A DNA stretch of 64,000 nucleotides from assembly GCA_036656615.1 (NCBI GenBank), contig JAVXHY010000001.1, forward strand, positions 124,001-188,000, written 5' to 3'. The position numbers and the translations under genes were made by a program. The notes beneath the pieces are model-generated. The model was not told the DNA's origin, made no database searches, and saw nothing but the letters and a program-made list of their open reading frames with translations. Origin of the DNA: CAUPWF01 sp036656615. GTDB taxonomy: Bacteria; Bacillota; Clostridia; Lachnospirales; Lachnospiraceae. Of this stretch, positions 41,894-52,900 are shown piece by piece. Every line of letters starts with the position of its first letter. Within the stretch, counting starts at the first letter, position 1.

Positions 41894-43771
41894 CTAGGCT
41901 GTCATTTTCTCAAATTGAGAATTATAAAGACTTGCATAGAATCCTTTGAGCTTCAATAACTCTTCATGCTTGCCTTGTTCTACAATGTCTCCATCTTTCA
42001 TGACTAAAATCAAATCTGCATCACGAATAGTGGAAAGACGATGGGCTATAATAAAGCTGGTACGCCCCTTCATCAAGTTATCCATTGCTTTTTGAATCTT
42101 CACTTCTGTTCTTGTATCCACAGAACTGGTGGCTTCATCTAAAATCAGTATTTTAGGATCTGCCAAAATAGCTCTGGCAATGGTTAATAGTTGTTTCTGA
42201 CCTTGAGACACATTACTTGCTTCCTCATTAAGCACCATATCATATCCTTTTGGTAATGTTTTGACAAAACGGTGTACATGGGCTGCTTTCGCCGCTTCTA
42301 TCACCTCTTCATCAGTTGCTTCTAAGTTCCCATATCGAATATTGTCCTTAATACTTCCATGGAATAACCAAGTGTCCTGTAATACCATTCCAAAAAGCTG
42401 TCTTAATTCACTTCGATTAAAATCACGTAAATCATGACCATCCACTAGAATTGCACCACTATTCACATCATAGAATCGCATCAAGAGCTTAATCATGGTC
42501 GTTTTCCCTGCTCCCGTAGGTCCCACAATGGCAATTTTCTGGCCTTGTTTAACCTCGGTGGAAAAATGATTGATGATAATGCGATCCTTACTATATCCGA
42601 AATGAACATCTTGAAATGTAACATCTCCATTTAAGCCTTCTGTAGATACCGGATGTTCTACGGATTGATCTTCTTCCTCTTCCTCCAGGAATTCAAATAC
42701 TCGTTCTGAAGCTGCTGCTGTTGACTGCAATAGATTGGCCACCTGGGCTACCTGTGTAATAGGCTGTGTAAAGGAACGTACATATTGAATAAAGGATTGA
42801 ATATCTCCCACCTCAATGCGACTCTTAATTACAAAGAACCCACCTACAAGTGCTACTGCCACATATCCAAGATTACCCACAAACTGCATAATTGGCATCA
42901 TCATTCCCGACAGGAACTGTGATTTCCATGCAGAATGATAGAGTTTGTTATTGGTCTCGTTAAAATCCTGTATCACATCTTCCTCTTTATTAAATGCCTT
43001 AACAATGGTATGTCCCCCATAAACTTCCTCTACCTGACCATTGACATTGCCAAGATATTCCTGCTGCTCTTTGAAATATTTCTGAGATTTCTTTACAATT
43101 ACGGAAATCAAACCCATAGAAACCGGCAAAATCAGAAGTGCAATCAGAGTCATTGCAGGGTTGATACTCAACATCATGATTAAGATACCAACAATAGTCG
43201 TGAAAGATGTAATCACCTGAGTTGCACTTTGATTGAGACTTTGACTTAGTGTATCAATATCATTGGTAAATCTTGATAATATCTCTCCATGTGTATTTTT
43301 ATCAAAATAATCCATTGGCATCCGATTGATTTTCTCTGATAATTCTTTTCTCAAACGATAAGTCAGCTTTTGGGATACCCCAGTCATAATAAAGCCTTGT
43401 ATAAAAGAAAACAATGCACTCACAAGATATAAACAAAGCAGCAATATTAGTATCTGTCCGATTTTTGTAAAATCAATACCACCGCCTCCATGCATTTTAG
43501 AAACAAGGCCATGGAAGATCTCCGTGGTTGCTTTCCCCAATATTTTCGGCCCCACAATGGTAAAAACCGTACTTCCAACTGCAAATAAAATGACAAAGAA
43601 GATGGCAATTTTATACTGTCCCATATAATCCATTAATTTCTTAATGGTTCCCTTAAAATCCTTGGCCTTCTCCCCTGGTGCCATACCATGGCCTCCCATG
43701 GGTCCCTTCCTCATCGGTCCATGTCTCATGGGTCTTTGTTCTGTTGTATTGGTGGATTCTTGATTATTCAT
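41894..43771 (-). CDS. ABC multidrug exporter half-transporter (second subunit)
   Basis: A 625-residue half-transporter with six membrane segments (about 55-345) and a C-terminal ATPase domain. Walker A is GPTGAGKTT, the ABC signature VSQGQKQ and Walker B ILILDEATS, followed by the catalytic Glu in EATSSVD. The N-terminus is rich in Met, Gly, Pro and His (RHGPMRKGPMGGHGMAPGE), possibly metal-binding or just disordered. It overlaps the preceding half-transporter gene by 8 bases, so the two form a heterodimer, and the operon starts with a MarR regulator. Substrate is unknown; drugs or lipids are likely. Confidence 0.93.
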   Translation of the reverse strand: MNNQESTNTTEQRPMRHGPMRKGPMGGHGMAPGEKAKDFKGTIKKLMDYMGQYKIAIFFVILFAVGSTVFTIVGPKILGKATTEIFHGLVSKMHGGGGIDFTKIGQILILLLCLYLVSALFSFIQGFIMTGVSQKLTYRLRKELSEKINRMPMDYFDKNTHGEILSRFTNDIDTLSQSLNQSATQVITSFTTIVGILIMMLSINPAMTLIALLILPVSMGLISVIVKKSQKYFKEQQEYLGNVNGQVEEVYGGHTIVKAFNKEEDVIQDFNETNNKLYHSAWKSQFLSGMMMPIMQFVGNLGYVAVALVGGFFVIKSRIEVGDIQSFIQYVRSFTQPITQVAQVANLLQSTAAASERVFEFLEEEEEDQSVEHPVSTEGLNGDVTFQDVHFGYSKDRIIINHFSTEVKQGQKIAIVGPTGAGKTTMIKLLMRFYDVNSGAILVDGHDLRDFNRSELRQLFGMVLQDTWLFHGSIKDNIRYGNLEATDEEVIEAAKAAHVHRFVKTLPKGYDMVLNEEASNVSQGQKQLLTIARAILADPKILILDEATSSVDTRTEVKIQKAMDNLMKGRTSFIIAHRLSTIRDADLILVMKDGDIVEQGKHEELLKLKGFYASLYNSQFEKMTA

Positions 43772-46001
43772 AAGCCACTGCCTCCTTATCTAAAGCTTTG
43801 TAATCTGCCAGTTCTTCTTCCGACAGCTGAGACATGGCAATCTGTCGATAGACCTCACAGGATTGCAGAAGTTCTTCATGAGTTCCTTTACCTGCAATTG
43901 TTCCTTCATCTAAGACAATAATCTGTTCTGCCTGTAAAATAGTACTAATCCGTTGTGCCACAATCAAAACTGTACTGTCAGCTGTCTTTGCCTTTAACGC
44001 TTTCCGTAAGGTAACATCCGTCTGATAATCCAAAGCGGAGAAGCTGTCATCAAAGATAAATATCTTAGGTTTCTTAGCAATAGCTCTTGCAATCGATAAA
44101 CGCTGCTTTTGACCACCGGATACATTTGCACCTCCCTGTGAAATATAACTGTCATATGTTTCGGACTTATCCTCAATAAATTCTGTGGCTTGTGCAATTT
44201 CAGCGGCTTCCATCATTTCCTCATCTGTGGCTTTGGTATTACCATATTTAATATTACTGGATATGGTACCGGAAAACAAGATTCCCTTTTGTGGTACATA
44301 TCCAAGCTCTTCCCTTAGCTCATGCTGGGTAATATCCCGAATATCTTCTCCATCTATACGAATACTGCCTTCTGTCACATCATAAAATCGGGGGATCAAA
44401 TTAACTAAGGTTGATTTCCCACTTCCGGTACTTCCTATAAACGCAGTTGTCTCTCCCGGTTTGGCCTGAAAAGTAATGTCGGAAAGTACCTCTTCATCTG
44501 CCTCTGGATATTGGAAACATACACGATCAAATTCCAGCAGACCCTTCCGACACTCTGGAAGTGTATGGGCATGTCTTGGATCTTTAATTTTCGCTTTGCT
44601 AACCAAAACCTCATCCACACGTACTGCTGAAACAGAGGCTCTTGGAAGCATAATAGAAATCATACATATCATAAGGAAGGACATGATAATCTGCATTGCA
44701 TATTGAATAAATGCCATCATATCTCCTACCTGCATGGTTCCTGCATCCACGCCCTTTGCTCCTGACCAAACAATTAGAACCGTAATTCCATTCATAATCA
44801 GCATCATAGTAGGCATCATAAAGGTCATAGCACGGTTTACGAATAGATTCGTCTTTGTTAAATCTTGATTGGCTTCATCGAATCTTTTCTCTTCATATTG
44901 TTCTGTACTAAATGCCCGAATAACTGACAGTCCGGTAAGAATCTCTCTCGTCACTAGATTTAGCTTATCTACTAGCTTTTGAACCAGTTTGAATTTCGGC
45001 ATTACCATGGCAAACAAAGTGATAATTACTAATACAATCAGTACCACCGCTAATGCAATAATCCATGACATAGAAGCATTGGTGCTAAACACCTTGAAGA
45101 TACCCCCAATTCCCAATATAGGTGCATACAGCACCATCCGCAGCATCATAATAATCAGCATCTGAATCTGCTGAATATCATTGGTACTTCTAGTGATCAA
45201 AGAGGCTGTGGAAAATTCGTCGAATTCCCCACTGGAAAATCCAACCACCTTATGGAATACTTTTCCTCTTAAGTCTCGTGCAACAGAAGACCCGACTCTG
45301 GCGGAAAGAAATCCTACAATAACACTTGCCAGCATTGCCGCTAATGCAAGTGCCAGCATTTTTCCACCTGCCTTTAAAATATATTGCAGCTGTATCTTGT
45401 CTGTATCCAATCCTATCGCCTGATATTCCGCCTTAATAAATACCGTTGCAGATTGTTCGATAATGGAATCCGGCATTTCATCAAATTGCTGATTGATTCC
45501 CTTCACAATGGGTGTCAATTGCTCTTGAGGCATCATTTTCAACACCTCGAAGATGGTTGCATCTGGGGGCAATTCGCCCTCTTTCATACCAGCCATGATC
45601 TTTGCTTCCAATTCCTTTGCCTGCCCATTCTCTTTGGTTAGACCGGTTACGATCATCATTGGTTTTCCCATGATCTTTGCCAGCTTTGATACTGCCTGAT
45701 CATCTTTGATTATTTTCTTTTTAATTGCATATTCATCCTTGGACACAACACTTCCCTTATAAGCATCTTTGACCACTTTACGATCTCCCTCTGCCACAAA
45801 GATCAAAAGCTTATCCAGTTCACTTTTCCGAATTCTCTTCGGAATCGATGTATCGATTCCCCCTTGCTGTATTCCCACATTCACAATATCTGATGTATAT
45901 CCCGGCAGTGATAAATCACAATAAGCCTGTATAATCAAAATACCTAGAATCAGAAGAATAACCGGAATAGAGCTTTTTAAATATTTTAATAATTTTCTCA
46001 T
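43764..46001 (-). CDS. ABC multidrug exporter half-transporter (first subunit)
   Basis: A 745-residue half-transporter with an insertion of about 120 residues after TM1 (about 35-200; PGYTSDIVNVGIQQGG onwards, charged, extracytoplasmic) that is typical of one Firmicutes exporter branch (compare YfiB). The ATPase domain has Walker A GSTGSGKST, signature VSGGQKQRLS and Walker B IFIFDDSFSALD. Asp replaces the usual catalytic Glu after Walker B, so this half probably carries the degenerate ATP site of the heterodimer. The start overlaps the MarR gene by 4 bases (ATGA). Confidence 0.93.
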   Translation of the reverse strand: MRKLLKYLKSSIPVILLILGILIIQAYCDLSLPGYTSDIVNVGIQQGGIDTSIPKRIRKSELDKLLIFVAEGDRKVVKDAYKGSVVSKDEYAIKKKIIKDDQAVSKLAKIMGKPMMIVTGLTKENGQAKELEAKIMAGMKEGELPPDATIFEVLKMMPQEQLTPIVKGINQQFDEMPDSIIEQSATVFIKAEYQAIGLDTDKIQLQYILKAGGKMLALALAAMLASVIVGFLSARVGSSVARDLRGKVFHKVVGFSSGEFDEFSTASLITRSTNDIQQIQMLIIMMLRMVLYAPILGIGGIFKVFSTNASMSWIIALAVVLIVLVIITLFAMVMPKFKLVQKLVDKLNLVTREILTGLSVIRAFSTEQYEEKRFDEANQDLTKTNLFVNRAMTFMMPTMMLIMNGITVLIVWSGAKGVDAGTMQVGDMMAFIQYAMQIIMSFLMICMISIMLPRASVSAVRVDEVLVSKAKIKDPRHAHTLPECRKGLLEFDRVCFQYPEADEEVLSDITFQAKPGETTAFIGSTGSGKSTLVNLIPRFYDVTEGSIRIDGEDIRDITQHELREELGYVPQKGILFSGTISSNIKYGNTKATDEEMMEAAEIAQATEFIEDKSETYDSYISQGGANVSGGQKQRLSIARAIAKKPKIFIFDDSFSALDYQTDVTLRKALKAKTADSTVLIVAQRISTILQAEQIIVLDEGTIAGKGTHEELLQSCEVYRQIAMSQLSEEELADYKALDKEAVAYE

Positions 46002-46444
46002 ACTTGCGCCCTTTCTAATTCTTTACAATTCGTCAAATTATCCCGCATCTGAATTAACAGTCGCCGAAATAATAATTTCTCCTCTTCACTTATATTAGCA
46101 AATAACAGCTTCTCCATTTGATTTAAAACACTTGTAATTTGTACAATACAATTTTGCCCCTTTTCGGTAACTTCTAATCGAATAATTCGTTGATCTGTCT
46201 CATCCGATGTTCGAAGAATATATCCCTCATCCTCCATTTTCCTAATTGCAACGGTAACTGAGGGGGGAGTGATCTTGATTTTTTTAGACAATTCCTTTTG
46301 AGATAACCCTTTATGTTGATTTAATACAAATAAAATCCCCGCCTGTCCTGGCTTCAAATCATATACCTCTAATAATTGCATCGATTTTTGCATACTTAGA
46401 TGTGAGATTTGATGCATAAGAAGCTGCAAATGCTGATCTTCCAT
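45998..46444 (-). CDS. MarR-family regulator
   Basis: A 148-residue winged-helix regulator. The helix-turn-helix with wing lies in about residues 40-100: GLSQKELSKKIKITPPSVTVAIRKMEDEGYILRTSDETDQRIIRLEVT, including the D-x-R-DQR wing signature. It heads the operon with the two exporter genes, coupled by a 4-base overlap. Palindromes of TCTAAC/GTTAGA type lie upstream and are likely its own operator. The usual logic in such operons is repression released by the exported compound. The ligand is unknown. Confidence 0.92.
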   Translation of the reverse strand: MEDQHLQLLMHQISHLSMQKSMQLLEVYDLKPGQAGILFVLNQHKGLSQKELSKKIKITPPSVTVAIRKMEDEGYILRTSDETDQRIIRLEVTEKGQNCIVQITSVLNQMEKLLFANISEEEKLLFRRLLIQMRDNLTNCKELERAQV

Positions 46445-46458
46445 ATTCTCCTCCTTTT

Positions 46459-46480
46459 AGTTAGATGTCTAACTGTTAGA
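46459..46480. promoter_or_regulatory. Overlapping palindromes upstream of marR
   Basis: AGTTAGATGTCTAACT (46459-46474) and TCTAACTGTTAGA (46468-46480) are both exact inverted repeats and share bases. They overlap the likely -10 region of the marR-ABC operon, as a TTGACT -35 lies at 46506-46501. A weaker copy, AGTTAGTTGCCTAAT, lies at about 46556-46570. Confidence 0.6.
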
Positions 46481-46507
46481 CTAGTACTTTATAACAATAT
46501 AGTCAAG

Positions 46508-46555
46508 AAAAAAGTATAAAATTTATATTTTAATTATAAATTTTATACTTTTTTT
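46508..46555. terminator. Terminator after pcp
   Basis: Two 20-base, nearly pure A/T arms (46508-46527 and 46535-46554) around a 7-base loop, with T-runs on both sides. It ends the M14-pcp operon before the marR promoter. Confidence 0.8.
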
Positions 46556-46602
46556 AGTTAGTTGCCTAATTATTATTTGTAAATGATAAAATGATTTTAC
46601 AA

Positions 46603-47247
46603 TCACAAAATCGTTCCCATACCTACATGATCTTCATTTCTTCCAAGAGCAATGGCTTCAATTGCACATTCCAACCCTTTTGTAATCATTTCCACTGACA
46701 TACTTGGTGTACCATCGGGCTTATCTATCACTTGCTCCGGTGCAAATGGAACATGGATAAAACCACCTTTTAACCTTTTATACTTCTTATCAATCATATA
46801 GAGTAAATGATACATTACATCATTGCAGACAAAGGTTCCAGCAGTATAAGATATATTTGCCGGAATGCCATTCCTTTTCATATGCCCAACGATTGCTTTT
46901 ACAGGAATACTCGCAAAATAAGCCGCTGCGCCATCAATTTCGAGGGGTTTATCTATTGGCTGCGCGCCCTCATTGTCTTTGATTCTCGCCTCTGCTAAAT
47001 TAATTGCAACTTTCTCCACTGTGATATTGGAACGTCCACCTGCCTGTCCCACACATAGTACAACATCTGGCTCTTCTTTCATAATACTTTTTTCTAGGAC
47101 AATTCCACTTTTCCAATAGACTGTTGGTATTTCTATTGTTGTCACCACTGCCCCTGCTATTTCTTTTGGCAGTCTTTTCACCGCCTCATAAGCCGGGTTT
47201 ACAGCTTCGCCTCCAAATGGATCAAACCCTGTTACCAAAACTTTCAT
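46603..47247 (-). CDS. pcp: Pyroglutamyl-peptidase I
   Basis: A 214-residue C15 cysteine peptidase that removes N-terminal pyroglutamate (5-oxoproline) from peptides. The fold signature VLVTGFDPFGGE is at the N-terminus. The catalytic triad is Glu79 (ITVEKVAINLAEARI), Cys141 (GTFVCNDVMY) and His165 (GGFIHVPFAPEQ). It is the last gene of a tight operon with peptidases and the DUF969/DUF979 membrane pair; gaps are 9 to 17 bases. The context makes 5-oxoproline release and transport a shared task. Confidence 0.96.
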   Translation of the reverse strand: MKVLVTGFDPFGGEAVNPAYEAVKRLPKEIAGAVVTTIEIPTVYWKSGIVLEKSIMKEEPDVVLCVGQAGGRSNITVEKVAINLAEARIKDNEGAQPIDKPLEIDGAAAYFASIPVKAIVGHMKRNGIPANISYTAGTFVCNDVMYHLLYMIDKKYKRLKGGFIHVPFAPEQVIDKPDGTPSMSVEMITKGLECAIEAIALGRNEDHVGMGTIL

Positions 47248-47264
47248 ACTGATAAACCGCCTTT

Positions 47265-48254
47265 CTAATATACTTCTGGTTCCGGAATGATAATTTTCCC
47301 ATCCTGCATAATTTGTCTGTTATCTACATAGATATCAGGTTCTTTACAAACCAAATCAAAATGTCCTGTTGCTTCCCACATACCTCCAAGGGCTAGGTTT
47401 CTTCCAAACCCAATATGAAATGTACCATAAGCTGATTCATCCTCGATATAGCAATTACCTGCACATTTAGAATAAGAATTCAGTCCAATTCCAAATTCCC
47501 CTGCCACATACATTCTAGGGTCTTTGTATTGTCTTAAATAATCACTTAGTTCCCTTCCCGTTTCGGTTTCTTGAATATGAATAATGCTTCCCTTGGTTAT
47601 CTGAATCTTTGTGGGAACTTGTGCTTTTCCAATATATCCAAGCGATCCATCCACGACCATCACACCTTCTGATTTGGTTTCTTCTATAGGCACATACACC
47701 TCAATACTTGCAGAAGAATATCCTTTTCCATCCTTCACTACCCCATTAAAAAAACCTGCATTTCGATTTTGTTTATATAAATGTAAATTTGTTCCCGCCT
47801 TTGTTCTTACATGTATAACGGAAGAGAAGTTTAGATATTTCATAATTACCTGTGCCATCATTTTACTTTTCTTTGTATCCATGGTCATAAAATCATAAGA
47901 GAGCATAGAAATTCCATTGTTTGTAGAAAGCGGCAGGGAAAGAAATTTACTTCCTCTCTTAATTGCTCTTTTTGCAGCCAACGTTGTAACTAGAGAATAA
48001 TTTGTAGCCCCGATAATAGCCTTATATCCATCAAAAACTTTTTCGTTTTTATCAAAGAATACACCCACTTGGATTCCCTTTTTTTCTACAATCATCAAAT
48101 CCACGGAAGTAGTTCTTTTTAATGCATATTGTTTCAGTGCCATAGCCTCTTTCATATGGTCATCGCATGTAACGATCAACAGATTTTCCCATGGTTTTAA
48201 TCGAATCCAATTACGTATTACAATCTGTGCTCCTCTGTCCAGATCTTCTTCCAT
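47265..48254 (-). CDS. M29-type aminopeptidase-like protein
   Basis: A 329-residue protein with the shape of an M29 (AmpS/PepS)-like metallopeptidase. The C-terminal domain has GEFGIGLNS...CYIEDESAYGTFHIGFGRN and GHFDLVCKEPDIYVDN, which supply candidate Glu, His and Asp ligands. The N-terminal half is a Rossmann-like domain (ENLLIVTCDDHMKEAMALKQYALKR). Related proteins also include NicX-type ring-cleaving dioxygenases, so peptidase activity is a prediction. It begins 9 bases downstream of the DUF979 gene and ends 17 bases before pcp. Confidence 0.75.
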   Translation of the reverse strand: MEEDLDRGAQIVIRNWIRLKPWENLLIVTCDDHMKEAMALKQYALKRTTSVDLMIVEKKGIQVGVFFDKNEKVFDGYKAIIGATNYSLVTTLAAKRAIKRGSKFLSLPLSTNNGISMLSYDFMTMDTKKSKMMAQVIMKYLNFSSVIHVRTKAGTNLHLYKQNRNAGFFNGVVKDGKGYSSASIEVYVPIEETKSEGVMVVDGSLGYIGKAQVPTKIQITKGSIIHIQETETGRELSDYLRQYKDPRMYVAGEFGIGLNSYSKCAGNCYIEDESAYGTFHIGFGRNLALGGMWEATGHFDLVCKEPDIYVDNRQIMQDGKIIIPEPEVY

Positions 48255-48263
48255 AATTCTCCC

Positions 48264-49208
48264 TTACTTGAATAGAATCATATAGCCAATTTGAAATACC
48301 AGAAAAACGAAAGCTAGTACCACTTGATTTTTTATCACTCCAAATCGATCCTTCATATCCAGCATAGCCACTGGAACCACATTGAAATTTGCAGCCATTG
48401 GCGTACATAAAGTTCCACAATATCCACAAGTAAGTGCCAACATTCCTATTACTACTGGGTCTGCACCATAGGCTAATACAAAAGGGCCTCCAATTCCAAC
48501 GGTCATCACTGTAATTGCCGCAAATGCATTTCCCATAATCATGGTAAATAACATCATACCAATTGCAAATACAATAATTCCAAGATTTACATTTCCCTTT
48601 GGAATAATTTTCCCTACCAATCCCGCAATCACATCCCCTACACCTGCCATAGTAAATACGGCTCCCAAGCTTGCCAAAAGCATAGGCAGCATGCTAAGCG
48701 GTCCCACGGTGGATAAGAGACGTTCCGAGTCTTTTAGAAATACCTGTGGCTTGTTCTCTTTGGAAAATAACATTAAAATAATTACAGATGCTACAATTCC
48801 GGCACCCACACCAACCAAAGCACCCAATTGAGTAAACATAGCAAATATAATTGCAAATACACCAATACTTAATGCAGGAATGAATATTTTCATACCCAAT
48901 TTATCCGACATTTTCTTAGTAAATTCTGGATCTGGATGCTCCTGTGTTCCAATTTTTACTTTTTTTAAGATTGCAGGTATCGTCATAATAATGATCAATA
49001 TCCCATTGACTGCTGGTGGAATCCATCTGCCAAATGCAATCACAATACCAAGAGTGCACCAAAATACTGCCGTTCCAATTCGTGCTGGATTTTCTCGATC
49101 TCTTGCATTCTTTACACCAGTATAAATAGTAATCAATCCAATGACTATATATATAATTTCCAGTAATTTCTCTCCTAAGGTAATATCTACATTCGTAAAA
49201 AACCACAT
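48264..49208 (-). CDS. DUF979 membrane protein (putative 5-oxoproline transporter subunit)
   Basis: A 314-residue polytopic membrane protein with about nine hydrophobic segments. The block GDVIAGLVGKIIPKGNVNLGIIVFAIGMMLFTMIMGNAFAAITVMTVGIGGPF and GYCGTLCTPMAANFNVVPVAMLDMKD mark DUF979. It is always paired with DUF969; both are next to pyroglutamyl peptidase in many Firmicutes, and current family names call the pair a 5-oxoproline transporter. The association is recalled, not tested. It is 13 bases downstream of the DUF969 gene. Confidence 0.85.
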   Translation of the reverse strand: MWFFTNVDITLGEKLLEIIYIVIGLITIYTGVKNARDRENPARIGTAVFWCTLGIVIAFGRWIPPAVNGILIIIMTIPAILKKVKIGTQEHPDPEFTKKMSDKLGMKIFIPALSIGVFAIIFAMFTQLGALVGVGAGIVASVIILMLFSKENKPQVFLKDSERLLSTVGPLSMLPMLLASLGAVFTMAGVGDVIAGLVGKIIPKGNVNLGIIVFAIGMMLFTMIMGNAFAAITVMTVGIGGPFVLAYGADPVVIGMLALTCGYCGTLCTPMAANFNVVPVAMLDMKDRFGVIKNQVVLAFVFLVFQIGYMILFK

Positions 49209-49221
49209 CTTCGTTTCCTCC

Positions 49222-49899
49222 TTATTTCTTGTTATAGTACTTTTTACTTAGTTTTCTATCTTTTAAATAGTAATAAACAATCGCTACAACGACTGCAAAT
49301 ATACCCACCGGAATCTCTACTCTTGCCAAATCCAATAGCTCTACTTTATAACCTAAGGAAGCAAGCGTTGATTGAACCAATAGTCCTCCAGCTCCTCCCA
49401 CAAATAATACTTGGCAGAAAAACCATGCTATATTTTCCATTCCAGAAGCCATTCCTTTTAGCTGTTCCACATGTTCTTCATTTGGAACATTTCCATTGGC
49501 CTCTATTGCGCCTGTTGCCATTGGCATAATAATTGGTCTTACAAATCCTGCCACTCCACCAAAACTAACATTAAAAGCAGCAAAGATACCTCTCATAATT
49601 CCATAGGCACCGACTACTGCACCTGCAGAAGCCCCCTTGACCTTTCCTATTAATTTCGCTGCTGCCTCTTTTAGACCATTGCGTTCCAACGTACCTGTAA
49701 CTAACATGATTAAAATAAAAATCGTCATGCTGCGATTAGCCACGAAACTAGTTCCAAGCGTTTCCAACAAGCCAGTAACCCCAAGTCCGCCTACGAGAGC
49801 GGTTACAACCGCTGCGGTTAAAATAATCAAAATATTATCCTTTTTCATTGCAAATCCTATAATTACAATTACAATACCCAATAATTTAATCAGTTCCAT
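49222..49899 (-). CDS. DUF969 membrane protein (putative 5-oxoproline transporter subunit)
   Basis: A 225-residue membrane protein with about five to six hydrophobic segments (N-terminal LIKLLGIVIVIIGFAMKKDN; NRSMTIFILIMLVTGTLERNGLKEAAAKLIGKVKGASAG; C-terminal LARVEIPVGIFAVVVAIVYYYLKDRK). It is the partner of DUF979. I start at 49899, where GGAGGAAAA is upstream; a longer frame starts within the preceding gene. It lies 11 bases after the M14 peptidase gene and belongs to the same transcript. Direct substrate evidence is absent from the sequence. Confidence 0.85.
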   Translation of the reverse strand: MELIKLLGIVIVIIGFAMKKDNILIILTAAVVTALVGGLGVTGLLETLGTSFVANRSMTIFILIMLVTGTLERNGLKEAAAKLIGKVKGASAGAVVGAYGIMRGIFAAFNVSFGGVAGFVRPIIMPMATGAIEANGNVPNEEHVEQLKGMASGMENIAWFFCQVLFVGGAGGLLVQSTLASLGYKVELLDLARVEIPVGIFAVVVAIVYYYLKDRKLSKKYYNKK

Positions 49900-49910
49900 T
49901 TTTCCTCCTT

Positions 49911-52900
49911 CTAGACAACAATTGGACGTTGTCTGATACAACTAACTGAAATCTCCATGTCTGAAATTCTACATTCTTCCTGCATCATACATTGACTGTT
50001 CATCAGCATTTCTATAATTGCTAAGTCATGTGTTTGGTGTGCGTTTGCACATAAATGTAAGTATTCTCCCTGTGCTGTTTCATCTGCCACTTCACTGGTA
50101 TAAGCTACTGTCGTAATCCAGGGGAATCGAATAGATGGATAGCGATGTGCTGCGTCATAGGCAAATGGAATCCAGTAATTGATCATATCTTTATAATAGT
50201 TTGCCGGAAATAACTTGGGCATAAAGCCATGTGCATATTTCTCAAATCTTCCCATCCATTCCTGATTCCATGACCGAATGTCCTCATTCTTCCCTATGGC
50301 ATCTGCAATCACCTCTTCCATCTTCTTATTTACTGTATAATTTCCCATATATTCTTCCCCAGTAACCGTCCAAAAATACCCATATAATAGAGAACGCGGA
50401 AGCCAAAATCCCTTAAAGGATGGGGATGTGTAACCAGAAAATGGCTGCTCCCATTCATGGCTTGGCACTCCATGATTATCTACTACCACATCCGGCAGAC
50501 AACGTTTCCAAAGCCATGTAAATCCCTGTGCCTCTGAATGAATGGTATCTGGCTTAAAATGTTCATGATAGAACTCTTTTCCAATGGCATTGAATCTAGC
50601 TACATGGAATTTCCAATGTGGATTCTCCTTTTGCAGTTCATAATGAATGGCAGCTCCATCTACATTTTCCATAGGTACAATAACTAGATTTAGTTTGTTT
50701 GGTACTTGAGCATATTCTTTCTTTGTAAGAAGAGTCTTTAAAAGCATGAATGCTGCATTCGTGCTGGACACCTCATTGGCATGGTGTCTAGCATTGATAA
50801 TTTCCGATGGAAATCTTGTAATCCGCTTCGTTCTTGATAAATATCCCTCCACCTTTGGCAGTAATTCCACGGCATAGATTTCTCTTCCTGCATAGGAATC
50901 TGCAATTTTATATACTTGAATACCAGGCACTTGTTTCAGCTGTTCTATGATGTCTAGATATTGTTCATATCCAATCACCTCATATTCTTTCCAGTCAATT
51001 TCTTGAATGTCTAAGGTCTTTACCGTCTCCCGCCATGGTTTAATCAAGGCCTGATAAGAACCTTCCTTTGACCCTAAGGCATGAGTATTCAATTCCATCC
51101 GATGAACCCCTGCCAATTGGGAACTAATTCCTAATACATTCTGATTCAAAAGCTCTGTAAAACTAGAAACCAATTTCTCACATGGTGTATTCACACGAAT
51201 ATGTGCCGTCATTTCATGATTGTGATAGGACAGTTTCTGAATATATACTTGAATCTGTTCTCTCATTGCCATACTTGTAACTATATGTTCCCCGCTAACT
51301 AAACATGGCTGTTCAGCCTCCTGATCAAATAAGGTAACCTTACATACCGGCTTTCCTATTCCTGCCCGAATCACCGGAAGGATTAGTCCAGGTGCATCCA
51401 GTATCTCACCCATATGCTGTATTCCATAATTTTTAAAATAATCCGTTCCTACAAAGTACAAATCCTCATGAAGTGCATCTAAAGAAGAAATAATATCTTC
51501 CCTGCTTTCCAATCTGTAATTAGGCTCACTGGCCACAATTTCTAATCGAAGTTGTGAAAAAAAGGGCTGTTTATCTGCATGCACCTTCCCATTCATTTTC
51601 TTTTCTACAAATTCTTTACAATCTGGTAGTATTTCCTCTTGATAAATGTTCCAAATTCGTTCTATATCTGTTTCAAGATGATGATTACATATAGTATTTC
51701 CATTTTTGACCACTTTTATATACCCAGTATTTGGATGAACCTTTCCCAACTGTGGATACGCATCTAAATATGGTCTTTCTGAATATGCAGCCAAATAATT
51801 TGCGGTAAAAATTTCTTGATTATTCCGATCAAATGCTCGGAATTCATAGGTCAATTCGTCCATTCCATTGTATGCTGCAAATCGAATATGCTCTCGATCT
51901 ACATGTAATTGTTTCGCCAATATATCTTCCACTGGATATAATTCCTGTAAAAATCGAATAGGCAAATCATACCATTTGTCCGGATTATCTGCTTTGGTAT
52001 TATCATAGGATGGTGTTGCTCCATCCTCATCTCCCCAAGAGTCCACACCCTCTGGTAAAAAGGGCTGAAAATAAATTTCTATGCTTCCTATTAATTTACC
52101 TGCAAGCTTTGGAATCACGATCTCTTCTATCCAGGAAAGTCCTTGTTTATAGGCACACAGAATTTGAACATCTTTCACCTTGACTTCCCGTTCTAAGAAT
52201 ACTTGTTTTACTTCCTTTACCAGTGCGTCTCTAACTGCTTTATCCTCGCTCAATGCCCCACATACAGAGATGGTATCTCCTGCTTGTATATTCGGATATA
52301 CTGCTTGTTCTAACTGATCCTTGAATACCTCTACTTCCCACGGAATAGCATATTCTTTTTCATAAATTTTCTTCATTCCTTTATAGTTGTGAAATTCTAC
52401 TTTTGGGAAATATTTCTTCAACTCCTTAAGTCTTTCATGATCTGTCGGCGATATATAGGCTTTTATCGGTTCTGATAAAGTATCTTCAAAGGCCTTCAAA
52501 TACGTCAATTGACCATCTAAATTTTTCATAGCATAGCTGTCTGTTATCTGCTGTAAGTAATCAACCCAAGTCTTTGCATTTGGCTGAAGCGGAAAATGCT
52601 CACATAGATATGACGAAAATTCTTCTAGTTCCTTTCCTGATCCAGATACTTTAATTGTAAGATACGGTCCTCGCTCCTCCCATTCCATCTTGCATACCTG
52701 ACTGGATTCAAATACCAGCAAATTCCCCTGATATCCTTCCTCCGCTACTAGGAATCCTTCATATGCTGTAGTCTCCATTCCAAAACGAAATGCAAAATTA
52801 CAGGCAGCGGTTACCAACGAAAGATCACTATCTTTTGGTAAATGTATTTTAAAATCCAATTGATCCGGAAGCAAATCGTTATTTCTGTCTTTTAAGAAAT

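Noticed and set aside
49323..49936. Open frames opposite the DUF969 gene
   Set aside because: Antisense shadows of a hydrophobic protein with no start signals.
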